Source: an uncultured Gammaproteobacteria bacterium
GTDB taxonomy: Bacteria > Pseudomonadota > Gammaproteobacteria > Pseudomonadales > Pseudohongiellaceae
DNA length: 64,000 nt
Direction of reading: 5' to 3'
Assembly: GCA_913058135.1 (NCBI GenBank)
Contig: CAJXPR010000001.1
Location: forward strand, 24,113 to 88,112
A program made the translations under genes and the position numbers. Position 1 is the first letter of the stretch, and each line of letters opens with the position of its first letter. The notes beneath the pieces were generated by a model, which saw only the letters and a list, made by a program, of their open reading frames with translations, did not search any database and was not told where the DNA came from. This document shows positions 51,397 to 62,261 of the stretch, one piece after another.

Positions 51397-51839
51397 GGAA
51401 GTCCTCGGAAAATCAGTGCGCCGACCAGAATGCCGAGCGTGTCAGCGAGCATGTCCCCAAGGCTCATGCTGCGACCGGGAACAAGATATTGTACGATTTC
51501 GGTAAAACCGGCAAACACAAGCAATAACAGTATAATAGACCATGTTTTTAAGGTGGTGTGCCATGCCTTGAGCGCCAGTATCGCACACATGGCAAACAGC
51601 ATCAGGTGGATGATCTTGTCCACGGCCAGGTTACTGTCGCCTGCGTTGGTGGCTGGCCAGGGCCACCAGCTGTTTTGCCAGTGGCGCACTGCCTCCAGTG
51701 CAGGCTCGGCGAGCGACAGTATCGTGGCGACGACCGGCCCCGGCATCAGCAGCGCCACGGCCGTAATTGCCAGAGCCAGCCAGGCCATGATTTGTTCGCG
51801 CGCTGCGTCTGGCCGTCCCCCAAGCTGTTTCAGCCCCAC
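51393..51839 (-). CDS. VanZ-like family protein
   Basis: Small multi-TM ORF, DKIIHLMLFAMCAILALK, FTEIVQYLVPGRSMSLGDMLADTLGILVG. Confidence 0.85.
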   Translation of the reverse strand: MGLKQLGGRPDAAREQIMAWLALAITAVALLMPGPVVATILSLAEPALEAVRHWQNSWWPWPATNAGDSNLAVDKIIHLMLFAMCAILALKAWHTTLKTWSIILLLLVFAGFTEIVQYLVPGRSMSLGDMLADTLGILVGALIFRGLP

Positions 51840-51917
51840 CTGTTCCGTCCATTATGCCTGCTGGCTACCGCGATCCGGGGGCAGCCATTTCCCGGGTGCC
51901 ATGATACACCAGGTCGC

Positions 51918-53906
51918 TCACACAATGATGTCAGTTTGCGGGATTCGTGCGGCTGCCCAGCTTTGATGTGCGTCGGCCTTGATTCCGTCGAGCAGAGACT
52001 GTTCTACCGCTTCCGTATTGCCCGGTTCCAGCGGATCGTAATGGAAAATGTACAGCCGCGAAGCAAACTGTTCGAATGGCAAAGATGCCTCACCAAAGCG
52101 TTCTCCCCTGCCTGCGGTACTGACCACGACCCCATGTCCCCAGTCCTGGCCGCTGTCATTGTTCGGGTTATAAAAATACACCCGCATCACCTGCTCCGGA
52201 TCCAACCCCACACGTTGTATGGTGATGGCATGCCAGCCGATAAAGCGGCCGGCTGTATCAGTCACCGCGATACCTGCCGGTTGCGGATGAATGACGGGCT
52301 GATTGTCATTAAAAAATGGATGGTATGAGGCGTAAAAATAGCGCAGGAATTCGTCAAACCTTTGCAATTGCCCGGTGGCGATGTCAACGGCAATCCGGAA
52401 GCCACGGCCGGTCCACCAGCCATGGAACTCCGGATTAATCCAGCGATGCGGATCTTCATCGCGACCGACGCAGCGGCGGCCCATTTCCGCGTAGATGCGG
52501 TCCAGGTGAGGTACCACCAGCAGCGACACCGGATCCAGATCCAGGACCAGTCCCGAAGCCAGCCCGGCCTGACTGTGTCGGGACGAGATGGGCTGGCCTT
52601 CAAAGTGCATCACAATTTCATCATCACGCGCGGCCCAAACCACCATTTGCAGCAGATAGTCCGGATCATTGTAGGCCCACATTGATAGCGCCCTGGCAGA
52701 CTGGCAGGTGGGGTTGTTGCCCTGTCCCACACCCAGCGGCAGGCCCAGCATACACAGTACGCCCTCCAGGAGGCGAACGCGTGGCGGTTGCGCGTCACCG
52801 TAAGCCAGGTTCAGTCGGTCCTGCGCGACCGGGTTGAGTGCCAGTGACAGCTGACGCCACAAGGCAGGCGCGACGGGTGACTGATACAGGATGCCACGCT
52901 CCAGCATCAGCGTCAGGCCATAAAGCGCCTGCGCCGTTTCTACGTGAATCGCCTGCTCGATCAGTTCGGTCACCAGGGGCCGATAACACATCAGGCACTC
53001 ACGGCCGGTGCTGGACAGTCCCATGGCATCGTGTACCAGATGGGCAAAGTCGTCACAGGCGCACAGATGTCTGAGCAGCATCACATGATAGGCGGAGACC
53101 AGTCCGGTATCGTGCATGGCTCTGGCCATGCCAGTGGCCTCTGACTGCAGGGCGCCCTGGTCCATGCGCTTAAGGCGCTCCAGGTAAGTATCCAGGCCCG
53201 GATCTTCGCGACTGGCTTCGGTCGGACCGAACAGAGCGCTGACCAGCCGGTCGGCCCCCTGCCCGCTGCTGCGAAATTCTATATCGGGATTCACCTGACA
53301 GACGGCTATCTGGGTAATCATCTGCTTGACCGTATCCACCTGAATCGGTCTTTGTTTCAGCACCCGCCAGATCTCCTCGATAAGGCTGTCAATGATATGT
53401 TCATAACCAATACGTTCGGCCAGGTGGCGTAGCAGGTAGTCGGGAATAACAGCGGCCCGTCCCTGCGCGGTGCGCTGTGACTCACTGACTCCCTGAAACA
53501 TCAGTTCCAGATTCAGGGCGAGTACCTGCGTCAGAAAGTGATGTGCCTGTACCGATGATATCGACGCACGCACATAATCGCTGCGTGCGATGGCCAGCAA
53601 TCTCAGTTCACTCAGCGCTTCCAGCACCAGCACGTCAGGATCACGGGTCTGAAATGCGTGGCGGGTCAGTGACGCGACGAGTATTTCCGGAGTCTCCCAG
53701 TCAGTGCCCAGGAACACACCGCTGGCGTCGATTTTCTGGGCACGTTGCTCCAGTGCCTCGCAACCTCCGGGCTGCATAAGAATACGCCGCGCAGTATCGA
53801 GCACGCGGCGTATCTTCAGGGTTTTGCTCAGTGCCGGCGTATCCGCCAGCACCTGCAACGATTCATCCATGCGCGGCAGCAAACCTGCCAGTTGCGTGTC
53901 AGACAT
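51918..53906 (-). CDS. Uncharacterised 662-aa protein with putative papain-like Cys-His-Asn catalytic domain in the C-terminal half
   Basis: Q395-x5-C401 (GQGNNPTCQSARALSMW), H559 (GWHAITI), N580 (VYFYNPNN) read from translation; overlaps upstream ATP-grasp gene by 8 bp. Confidence 0.75.
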   Translation of the reverse strand: MSDTQLAGLLPRMDESLQVLADTPALSKTLKIRRVLDTARRILMQPGGCEALEQRAQKIDASGVFLGTDWETPEILVASLTRHAFQTRDPDVLVLEALSELRLLAIARSDYVRASISSVQAHHFLTQVLALNLELMFQGVSESQRTAQGRAAVIPDYLLRHLAERIGYEHIIDSLIEEIWRVLKQRPIQVDTVKQMITQIAVCQVNPDIEFRSSGQGADRLVSALFGPTEASREDPGLDTYLERLKRMDQGALQSEATGMARAMHDTGLVSAYHVMLLRHLCACDDFAHLVHDAMGLSSTGRECLMCYRPLVTELIEQAIHVETAQALYGLTLMLERGILYQSPVAPALWRQLSLALNPVAQDRLNLAYGDAQPPRVRLLEGVLCMLGLPLGVGQGNNPTCQSARALSMWAYNDPDYLLQMVVWAARDDEIVMHFEGQPISSRHSQAGLASGLVLDLDPVSLLVVPHLDRIYAEMGRRCVGRDEDPHRWINPEFHGWWTGRGFRIAVDIATGQLQRFDEFLRYFYASYHPFFNDNQPVIHPQPAGIAVTDTAGRFIGWHAITIQRVGLDPEQVMRVYFYNPNNDSGQDWGHGVVVSTAGRGERFGEASLPFEQFASRLYIFHYDPLEPGNTEAVEQSLLDGIKADAHQSWAAARIPQTDIIV

Positions 53907-55122
53907 AAAAATCCAGTTCTTCCTGTTTTTTCAGCAGATCGCGCATCTTGTACGGATCATCACCGGTGAAATAGATCAGCCCCCAGTGGGTCCCGAACGC
54001 TGTACGCTTGGTGACCGTCTCTTCCAGCGGCTGGGTCAGCTCGTGCGACTCGAAATATGGGTGATCCTCGGTCTCCTCGGGCAGCTCCATGCGGCTGACC
54101 ACCCGACGGCGAGGATAGACACCAAAGCAGCCGGCATGACATTTGGCATCGTCAATTTCGCGGGGGAAAAATGCGGTTATTTCTTCTTCCGTGGTCTTGG
54201 GGTCAAAAGACACGATCAAGGCCTGGTAGGCGTTAAAACCGTAGACCCGTTCCAGCAGTTCAAACACCTTGAAGCCCGGGGGCCGGTAAGCGACCTCGCC
54301 AAAGTACATCTCGTTATCACTGGTGACAAAGTATTCCGGATGTACAAAACCGAACTGGATATCAAAGGTCTTGATCAGTTTTTCGACCTGCTGGACGATT
54401 TGCGGGCGGTATTTTTCCAGATCCGGCGTTGCCGGCACAAATACCGAGTAGCCCAGCGTGACATATTCGGAAATGTTCAGAAACCTGATTTTGCCATCGT
54501 GAATCCAGGCCTCGACGGCGAACTCCCAGCCGTCCAGATGGCTTTCCATCAATATCGGAAATTCTTCATCCGGGATCGCGTAAACATCGTCCGGAGTACG
54601 TACCACGCGGTGGCCCAGACAACCGGCCTTGTCGAATGCCTTCAGGTGAATCGGGTCGTTGGGGTCGCCGTCCAGTTTCAGCAAAGTCTGGTTGACCCGC
54701 TTCAGGAAGCGTACGACATCATCCTTTTCGTGGGCCTCCTCGAAGATACCGACACGGATACCGCCTAGCTGGGCACGTCGCTTCATCAGGGATTTGTCGC
54801 GGAACAGGATGGATTGCCCGAACAGGCGGGGATTATCCATCAGCACGGCGTTAATGGCGCCCGCCCATTCGACAGTTTCTTCAAACAGGGGAATGGCCAC
54901 ATCAACGCCCTTCTCCTGCAGCAATTGCGCTATCTCCATGGAGCGATCATTGAGACGCTCGAAGTTCCACGGAATATAGGGGATGCCGTGTTTGTCACAG
55001 TACTCCTGAGCCCAGTCAGGCGCGACCACGACATAGCGCCGGTCAAAGCCCTCTGCCGCTTCCACGGCTGCCAGACTCCAACCCAATAATGCTACGTAAC
55101 CTTTACTTGTATCTTTTTTCAT
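53899..55122 (-). CDS. ATP-grasp domain protein (putative carboxylate-amine ligase)
   Basis: ATP-grasp motifs (PILMESHLDGWEFAVEAWIHDGKI, GFVHPEYFVTSDNEMYFGEVAYRPPGFKVFELLE). Confidence 0.85.
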   Translation of the reverse strand: MKKDTSKGYVALLGWSLAAVEAAEGFDRRYVVVAPDWAQEYCDKHGIPYIPWNFERLNDRSMEIAQLLQEKGVDVAIPLFEETVEWAGAINAVLMDNPRLFGQSILFRDKSLMKRRAQLGGIRVGIFEEAHEKDDVVRFLKRVNQTLLKLDGDPNDPIHLKAFDKAGCLGHRVVRTPDDVYAIPDEEFPILMESHLDGWEFAVEAWIHDGKIRFLNISEYVTLGYSVFVPATPDLEKYRPQIVQQVEKLIKTFDIQFGFVHPEYFVTSDNEMYFGEVAYRPPGFKVFELLERVYGFNAYQALIVSFDPKTTEEEITAFFPREIDDAKCHAGCFGVYPRRRVVSRMELPEETEDHPYFESHELTQPLEETVTKRTAFGTHWGLIYFTGDDPYKMRDLLKKQEELDFYV

Positions 55123-55290
55123 TTGTTGCTCCTGTCAGGAAATGCCTATACTGGAGTTGATACATGCTAGCATTTCTGGCCCGCAACTTCACGGCGGGGT
55201 CCGACACAGCCAAACGCGGTGCCGGTTTGCTCTGGCACTGCATAGCTCTTACAATACGCGCTCTGCCTGTTCCATCTTAGAGAGACCGTC

Positions 55291-56064
55291 ATGCCTGTCA
55301 GCCTGAAATCCCCCGACGAGATAGAGAAAATGCGCATTGCAGGTCGTCTGGCCGCGGATGTGCTGGAGATGATCGGACCGCACGTCAAACCCGGTATCAG
55401 TACCGGCGAACTGGATCGCATCTGCCACGATTACATCGTAAATGTGCAACAGGCCATTCCGGCGCCGCTGAACTACAACGGCTTCCCGAAATCGATTTGC
55501 ACCTCCCTGAACCAGGTGGTCTGTCACGGCATACCCAGCGACGCCAAGATTCTGAAAAACGGCGATATTCTGAATATCGACATCACCGTCATCAAAGATG
55601 GTTTTCACGGAGACACCAGCAAGATGTTTTTTGTCGGTGATGTCGCACCGCACGCGAAGCGTCTGGTCAAAGTCACCCAGGAATGTCTGTACAAGGCCAT
55701 TGAAATCGTTCGCCCCGGCGCTCAACTGGGTGACATCGGGCACATCATCCAGACTCACGCCGAAGCCAACAATTACTCCGTCGTACGCGAATACTGTGGC
55801 CATGGTATCGGCCGAGTGTTTCATGAAGACCCTCAGGTCCTGCATTACGGCAAGCCCGGTACCGGCCTGAAGCTGGAAGAAGGCATGACGTTCACCATTG
55901 AGCCCATGATTAACCTTGGGGAACGTCACACCAAATTGTCCAAGGCCGATGGCTGGACCGTTACTACCCGCGATCGGCGCCTGTCAGCGCAGTGGGAACA
56001 TACCCTGGCGGTTACTTCTGCTGGCGTCGAGGTGTTGACCCGACGCCCTGATGAATCATTCTGA
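55291..56064 (+). CDS. map: Methionine aminopeptidase type I
   Basis: ICTSLNQVVCHGIPSD, GDILNIDITVIKDGFHGDTSKMF, YCGHGIGRVFHEDPQVLH. Confidence 0.98.
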   Translation: MPVSLKSPDEIEKMRIAGRLAADVLEMIGPHVKPGISTGELDRICHDYIVNVQQAIPAPLNYNGFPKSICTSLNQVVCHGIPSDAKILKNGDILNIDITVIKDGFHGDTSKMFFVGDVAPHAKRLVKVTQECLYKAIEIVRPGAQLGDIGHIIQTHAEANNYSVVREYCGHGIGRVFHEDPQVLHYGKPGTGLKLEEGMTFTIEPMINLGERHTKLSKADGWTVTTRDRRLSAQWEHTLAVTSAGVEVLTRRPDESF

Positions 56065-56113
56065 GCCAGGCGGCGACAGCGAGACATCAACCAGTTCCCC
56101 GAGGTAGTAAACG

Positions 56114-58825
56114 ATGAGTGAAATCAGACCGGTCGATGTCGACACCCTGGCAGATGCACAATTGTTCGATCCGGAGGCGTTTGCGCAACGGCTGCAAACC
56201 GGCGAGTCTGCGGTTCAGGTCTTCAAGGATGCGCTTGCCCATGCGCAGCAGGAGCTGGATACGCGTTACCGTGCCGGGGCCGATATCAGGACGCTGGTGC
56301 TTGGTCGCGCCTGGTTCATGGACCAGATACTGCAGCGTGCCTGGACACAGTTTGACTGGGTCAATGCCGATCATCTGAGTTTGCTGGCGGTAGGCGGTTA
56401 TGGTCGCGGTGAACTGCATCCGCATTCGGATATTGATCTATTGTTTCTGATGCGTGATGACCAGGCTGCTGCCAATCGCGATGCGCTCAGTGGCTTTTTT
56501 GCCTTCCTTTGGGATATTAATCTGGAGATCGGCCAGAGCGTGCGCACCATCGCCCAGTGTCGCGATGAGGCGGTCAAGGACATTACCGTGACCACCAGTC
56601 TGATGGAGTCACGCACCATTGTGGGGCCACCTCATGACCCGGACTGTCTGCGCGAGGAGATGATTCAGGTCACCCAGGCCGATGATGTGTGGCCGGCACG
56701 CGAATTTTTCACGGCCAAACGTGACGAACAGATTGCCCGGCACAACAAATATTATGATATCGACTACGCTCTGGAACCCAACGTTAAGACATCCCCCGGT
56801 GGACTTCGTGACATTCAGACCATAGGCTGGATTGCCAAGCGTCACTACGACGCCAATAACCTGGCTGACCTGGTCAAACTGGGGTTCCTGCTGCCCTCAG
56901 AATACGAGCAGTTGATCAAGGGTGAGAAGCTGCTGTGGAAGTTGCGGTATGGCCTGCATTTGCTCGCGGGGCGCAAGGAAGATCGGCTGCTGTTTGACAA
57001 ACAGCGAGAACTCGCCGCCATGTTTGGTTATCGCGATGACGACAAGAGCCTGGCTGTAGAAAAGCTGATGCAGGAATATTACCGGGTGGTCGCGACTCTG
57101 CGCGAGCTCAACGATATGTTGCTGCAGCTGTTTGACGAAGCCATTCTGCGCGCCGGTGAAAAAGTTGAAGTTACCGAGATCAATAACCGGTTCCAGGTTC
57201 GTAACCGATATATTGAAGTGCGCACTGGTGACGTGTTCAAGCGCTTCCCGTTTGCGTTAATGGAAATTTTTGTACTGATGGCTCAAAACCCTGAAATCAA
57301 GGGTGTACGTGCCTCCACCATTCGCCAGATTCGGGAAAACCGATCGCTGATCGATGATCAGTTCCGGCATGATATTCGTAACACCTCGCTGTTTATGGAG
57401 TTGCTGCGCTCACCGCATGACCTGACCTCGCAGTTGCGTCGTATGGCCCGCTACGGTGTGCTGGGACGGTATCTGCCCGAATTCGGTGCCATCACCGGAA
57501 AAATGCAACATGATCTGTTCCACATATACACGGTCGACGCGCACACACTGCAGGTAGTGGAAAATATGCGACGCTTCCGGTTGCCGGAGGCAGAGGAAAA
57601 TTTTCCGATTGCAGCGCATATCGTCGACAAATTGCCAAAAATCGAACTGTTGTATATTGCCGGCCTGTATCACGATATTGCCAAAGGCCGGGGTGGCGAT
57701 CACTCGACACTGGGTATGGAGGATGCAAGGCTGTTCTGCCAGCGTCACCATCTGAGCGCCTGGGATGCCAAACTGGTATCGTGGCTTATTGGCAAACATC
57801 TGCTGATGTCGATGACCGCACAGCGCAAGGATATATCGGACCCGGAAGTTATCCACGACTTTGCCCTGGAAGTCGGTGACAAACTCCACCTGGACTATCT
57901 TTACGCCCTGACCGTCGCCGATATCAATGCCACCAATCCGACCTTGTGGAACGCCTGGCGAGCGTCGCTGCTGCGACAGCTGTACCTGAACACCAAAAAG
58001 GCCTTGCGGCGGGGCCTGGAAAACCCCATCGACCGTGCCGACAGGATCAAGGACAAACAGGAAAGTGCGTTGGAGAAACTCCACGCCAAGGGCATTGCAG
58101 ATGCAGATGTGCTGGCGATATGGGAGAACACGGACGACGAGTACTTTGTACGCGAGTCGGCGGCCAATATCGTCTGGCATACCGAGTCCATAGCTCGTCA
58201 CAAGGCATCAAAATCGGCAGATGAAACGCTGGTACTGGTACAGGACACCACTGACACACTGGCAGAAGGCGCCACCCATATTTTCATTTATACGGTGAAC
58301 CGGAACCACCTGTTTGCCAGCAGTGCTGCGGCCATGGAGCAACTGGGCCTCAACATTCAGGACGCGCGTATCTTTACTTCCAGTAAAAACTATTGCATGA
58401 ACACCTATTCGGTGCTGCAAAGTGACGGCACTTCAATCGGCGACAATCCGCGCCGTATTGATGAAATCAAGAAAGTGCTTCGGCAATACCTGGCCGAGCC
58501 ATCTGCACACCTGCGCGTTTCCAAAAAACGGGCGTCACGCAAACTCCAGCATTTCGGACAACAGGTGGAAATGGACATTATCAACAAAGAGGGACAGCCC
58601 TGGTCGACACTGGAACTCAATTGTATCGACAAGCCGGGGATTCTGGCGGCGATCGGCAAGGTGTTTGCGGAACAGGACATACAGTTGCTCAATGCTCGCA
58701 TTGCCACACTGGGCGAGCGCGTAGAGGATCTGTTCTTTATCGCTGATGCTCACGACCAGGCCATCACTGACCCGGAACAGATAGAGCGTTTGCAAAAAGC
58801 GCTGTCACAGGAATTGGCGGCCTGA
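56114..58825 (+). CDS. glnD: Bifunctional uridylyltransferase / uridylyl-removing enzyme
   Basis: VGGYGRGELHPHSDIDLLFL, HD domain AGLYHDIAKGRGGDHS, tandem C-terminal ACT domains. Confidence 0.98.
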   Translation: MSEIRPVDVDTLADAQLFDPEAFAQRLQTGESAVQVFKDALAHAQQELDTRYRAGADIRTLVLGRAWFMDQILQRAWTQFDWVNADHLSLLAVGGYGRGELHPHSDIDLLFLMRDDQAAANRDALSGFFAFLWDINLEIGQSVRTIAQCRDEAVKDITVTTSLMESRTIVGPPHDPDCLREEMIQVTQADDVWPAREFFTAKRDEQIARHNKYYDIDYALEPNVKTSPGGLRDIQTIGWIAKRHYDANNLADLVKLGFLLPSEYEQLIKGEKLLWKLRYGLHLLAGRKEDRLLFDKQRELAAMFGYRDDDKSLAVEKLMQEYYRVVATLRELNDMLLQLFDEAILRAGEKVEVTEINNRFQVRNRYIEVRTGDVFKRFPFALMEIFVLMAQNPEIKGVRASTIRQIRENRSLIDDQFRHDIRNTSLFMELLRSPHDLTSQLRRMARYGVLGRYLPEFGAITGKMQHDLFHIYTVDAHTLQVVENMRRFRLPEAEENFPIAAHIVDKLPKIELLYIAGLYHDIAKGRGGDHSTLGMEDARLFCQRHHLSAWDAKLVSWLIGKHLLMSMTAQRKDISDPEVIHDFALEVGDKLHLDYLYALTVADINATNPTLWNAWRASLLRQLYLNTKKALRRGLENPIDRADRIKDKQESALEKLHAKGIADADVLAIWENTDDEYFVRESAANIVWHTESIARHKASKSADETLVLVQDTTDTLAEGATHIFIYTVNRNHLFASSAAAMEQLGLNIQDARIFTSSKNYCMNTYSVLQSDGTSIGDNPRRIDEIKKVLRQYLAEPSAHLRVSKKRASRKLQHFGQQVEMDIINKEGQPWSTLELNCIDKPGILAAIGKVFAEQDIQLLNARIATLGERVEDLFFIADAHDQAITDPEQIERLQKALSQELAA

Positions 58826-58829
58826 TGCA

Positions 58830-59174
58830 ATGATTACACTTTATGGTATCAGCAATTGCGACAGCATGCGTAAATCCGGAAAATGGCTGGATTCACAGAA
58901 CATTGAATGGTCTTTGCATGATTACCGCAAACACGGAATTGATCATGCTCTGGCCGCCGAGTTGCTGGCCGTTTTCGGCAGTGAACGGCTGATCAACAAA
59001 CGGGGAACCACCTGGCGACAGCTGCCTGCCGACCAGCAGGCCCGTATCGCCGATCCTGCAGCAACGGTAGCCTTGATACAGGCCTACCCTGCGCTTATCA
59101 AGCGTCCGGTTGTCAGCAGTGGCACAAAGGGCTGGGCGCTGGGTTATGAAGAACTGACAAACTTGTCGGGTTAG
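58830..59174 (+). CDS. ArsC/Spx family protein (YffB-like)
   Basis: MITLYGISNCDSMRKSGKWLDSQNIEWSLHDYRKHGI. Confidence 0.92.
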   Translation: MITLYGISNCDSMRKSGKWLDSQNIEWSLHDYRKHGIDHALAAELLAVFGSERLINKRGTTWRQLPADQQARIADPAATVALIQAYPALIKRPVVSSGTKGWALGYEELTNLSG

Positions 59175-59229
59175 CACTGGGCCAACCGGACTATATGTAT
59201 CAGAATATTCCATGGAGACATTGTCACTT

Positions 59230-60270
59230 ATGAGCACACCGCAATTGCACAGTTTCGGGCTGGGTATCGCAACCACCGATGCCCGACAGGAAGTCATCGA
59301 AGTTTACTACCCGCAACCGATACTGAATCCTGCCCCGGACTTTATCTCTGATCTGGCTCATCAGTGTGGCTACACTGGCGGCAATCAGATTGTCACGCTA
59401 ACACCTGCACAACTGCAGGCTTTGCAAAGCGCTCCCGCCATCAAGACCGATCCCACAGTGGCCGCCATTGTTGAAACCCTGGCGGCCAGTAGCCAGACTG
59501 TTGTCGCTACCTTTATCGCCGACGATATCGCTCCGGCCAGCGTGGCAGAAGTATACTTGAAGCTGCAGCTCCTTTCGCATCGCCTGGCCAGGCCTCATGC
59601 CTTGAATCTGCAGGGTGCATTCGGCATATTGCGCAATATCGCCTGGACCAATCAGGGGGCGATAGCACTGGAGGATTTGCCCGCCCGGCAACTGCTGGCC
59701 CGTGCGCAGGGTCAGCTGCTTGACGTCATGTCCGTCGATAAATTCCCCAAAATGACCAACTATGTTGTACCGGCCGGTGTGCGTATCGCAGATACAGCCC
59801 GTGTCAGGCTGGGGGCCTATGTTGGTGAGGGCACCACCGTCATGCATGAAGGGTTCATCAATTTTAATGCCGGCACCGAAGGCACCGCTATGATTGAAGG
59901 TCGCATCTCCGCAGGTGTCATGGTCGGCGAAGGCAGCGATCTGGGCGGCGGTTGCTCTACCATGGGCACCCTGTCCGGAGGCGGCACCGCGATCATTTCA
60001 GTCGGTCGTGACTGTCTCATTGGTGCCAACGCCGGTATCGGTATCGCGCTCGGCGATCGCTGCATTGTAGAGGCGGGCCTGTATGTGACAGGCGGCACCA
60101 AAGTCAGTCTGCTGGACAACGAAAACAATCTGGTGGAACTAGTCAAGGCAAAATCACTGTCGGGTAAGAACGACCTGTTGTTCCGACGCAATTCGCAAAC
60201 CGGGGCAGTTGAATGTAAAAGCAACAAAACCCGCATCGCACTTAATGCCGAATTGCATTCGAACAACTGA
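59230..60270 (+). CDS. dapD: 2,3,4,5-tetrahydropyridine-2,6-dicarboxylate N-succinyltransferase
   Basis: Left-handed beta-helix hexapeptides ([57 protein letters not shown]). Confidence 0.96.
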   Translation: MSTPQLHSFGLGIATTDARQEVIEVYYPQPILNPAPDFISDLAHQCGYTGGNQIVTLTPAQLQALQSAPAIKTDPTVAAIVETLAASSQTVVATFIADDIAPASVAEVYLKLQLLSHRLARPHALNLQGAFGILRNIAWTNQGAIALEDLPARQLLARAQGQLLDVMSVDKFPKMTNYVVPAGVRIADTARVRLGAYVGEGTTVMHEGFINFNAGTEGTAMIEGRISAGVMVGEGSDLGGGCSTMGTLSGGGTAIISVGRDCLIGANAGIGIALGDRCIVEAGLYVTGGTKVSLLDNENNLVELVKAKSLSGKNDLLFRRNSQTGAVECKSNKTRIALNAELHSNN

Positions 60271-60299
60271 ACCGTGCCCATCTACAAGAGCCAGAACAC

Positions 60300-61469
60300 A
60301 TGAGCCAGAATTTTGACGAACAGCAACTGTCACCCACCGCCAGGCTTGCCGTGCAGTTGTTGCGGATACCATCGGTCACCCCTGATGACAAAGGCTGCAA
60401 CCAGCTACTGATCGATCGGCTCGAGGCATTGGGTTTCAGGTGCGAGGTGATGCGTTTCGGCGAGGTCAATAATTTCTGGGCGCGCCTGGGCGATTCAGGC
60501 CCGGTGCTGTGTTTCGCCGGCCACACAGATGTTGTACCCACTGGCCCGGAGGAAAACTGGCAATCCCCCCCCTTCACACCTACGCTGCGCGATGGCCTGT
60601 TGTATGCCCGTGGTGCTGCGGATATGAAAGGCAGTCTCGCGGCGATGGTGACAGCGTGTGAAAACTTTGTTGCCTCCTGCAAGTCGGAACAGCGTCAGCC
60701 GGAGGGGTCGATTGCCTTTCTAATCACCGGTGACGAGGAAGGCGCGGCCACCAACGGCACCCGCAAGGTCATTGATGCGCTGGAAGCCCGCAACGAAAAG
60801 ATCAACTGGTGTATCGTCGGTGAGCCGAGCAGCACCGAAACCCTGGGCGATGTGGTCAAAATAGGTCGCCGCGGTTCACTTCACGGGCTGTTGACGGTAC
60901 GTGGTGTGCAGGGGCACGTGGCATACCCGCATCTGGCCAGGAATCCCATCCATCAGGCGATGCTGCCTTTGGATGCGCTGGCACGCGAAATCTGGGACGA
61001 GGGTAATGAAGCATTCCCACCTACCACGTTTCAGATTTCCAATATCAGGTCCGGCACCGGCGCAGACAATGTTATTCCTGGCGAGCTGACCGCCGCATTC
61101 AATTTCCGGTTTTCAACCGAACTTGGTGAGACCGACATTCGTAAGCGAACGGAAGCGATCCTGGACGGGCATGGGATCGATTATGACCTGGAATGGAAGC
61201 TGTCTGGACTCCCCTTTCTGACTCGCAGCGAACGTCTGATTCAGGCGGTCAGGGACAGTGTGCATGCCGTCAACGGTGTCAGCACACACGTATCCACTGC
61301 CGGTGGCACCTCCGACGGCCGGTTTATCGCGCCAACCGGCGCGGAGGTTGTCGAGCTCGGTCCGTGCAACGCCACTATCCACAAGGTCGATGAACATGTG
61401 CGGATAACAGACCTGGATGACCTGTCGCTAATGTACGAGGGGATTATCCGACGCCTGCTAGGCAGTTGA
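60300..61469 (+). CDS. dapE: Succinyl-diaminopimelate desuccinylase
   Basis: [41 protein letters not shown]. Confidence 0.97.
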   Translation: MSQNFDEQQLSPTARLAVQLLRIPSVTPDDKGCNQLLIDRLEALGFRCEVMRFGEVNNFWARLGDSGPVLCFAGHTDVVPTGPEENWQSPPFTPTLRDGLLYARGAADMKGSLAAMVTACENFVASCKSEQRQPEGSIAFLITGDEEGAATNGTRKVIDALEARNEKINWCIVGEPSSTETLGDVVKIGRRGSLHGLLTVRGVQGHVAYPHLARNPIHQAMLPLDALAREIWDEGNEAFPPTTFQISNIRSGTGADNVIPGELTAAFNFRFSTELGETDIRKRTEAILDGHGIDYDLEWKLSGLPFLTRSERLIQAVRDSVHAVNGVSTHVSTAGGTSDGRFIAPTGAEVVELGPCNATIHKVDEHVRITDLDDLSLMYEGIIRRLLGS

Positions 61470-62261
61470 TTGGTCAGGATGGCCGACATAGATATCGAAG
61501 CGACTGGTTTTTCCCGTCAGACTGGCAGCTGGCTGCAGTTCCTCCAAGGGTCTGGCAAGTCTGGGCCGTTTGACGACAACTTTGGCTGCCAGTGATAACG
61601 CAAGCGGTAACAGGCCGTCACCTGCACCCTGATCGCCGTGCAGATACTGCAACAAGAACCTGTTTTTCTTCACTCGTGCCGCCTTTTCCCGGGCTGGAAA
61701 CATAGGGTCGAGGTAGATTACCGAGGCTCGCGGCAGGGTTGGCAACACGGCGAGACTGTCGCCGGGTGCAAGCAAGTGCAGGCGCGGCAGTATTTTTTGC
61801 AGGAAGCGTTGATGTTGCGGTGCGGAAGCCGCAATACGCGCGCGTTGCAGGCCATCCTCAAGCAATGCATGAATGACCGGAGACTGTTCGAGCATTGTGA
61901 CTTCCCAGCCCGCCGCCGCCAGTATGAAAGCATCCTGTCCCAGGCCGGCCGTTGCATCTATCAGGCGTGGCGCAGATTCCGTAAGCAGAGTTTTCGGCAC
62001 GCAGCCACCCACTGCCTTGACCACGGCTTCGCGTGACAGCGCCTGGGCAAGGCGGAAGGTCAGCCTGCTGTCACAGAAATCAACGCTGACAGAGCCGGCA
62101 TCCCGAGCCATCGGCTGACTCAGCGTCAGCCTGTTATGTTGGTATGACAGCAACAGGCCTTGGTGTTGCCCGATTGACCTGATCAAAGGCAGGTTCAGCC
62201 GTTGCGCAAGTGCCTCACTGGCGGCGTTTCCGGGCTCGTACTGGATGGCAAGAGTGGTCAT
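61458..62261 (-). CDS. rsmJ: 16S rRNA (guanine1516-N2)-methyltransferase
   Basis: [59 protein letters not shown]. Confidence 0.95.
   Translation of the reverse strand: MTTLAIQYEPGNAASEALAQRLNLPLIRSIGQHQGLLLSYQHNRLTLSQPMARDAGSVSVDFCDSRLTFRLAQALSREAVVKAVGGCVPKTLLTESAPRLIDATAGLGQDAFILAAAGWEVTMLEQSPVIHALLEDGLQRARIAASAPQHQRFLQKILPRLHLLAPGDSLAVLPTLPRASVIYLDPMFPAREKAARVKKNRFLLQYLHGDQGAGDGLLPLALSLAAKVVVKRPRLARPLEELQPAASLTGKTSRFDIYVGHPDQSTA

Noticed and set aside
53704-54768. 354-aa plus-strand ORF
   Set aside because: Antisense shadow of the ATP-grasp gene and the start of the 662-aa gene; no domain signature
57410-58201. 263-aa minus-strand ORF
   Set aside because: Antisense shadow of glnD
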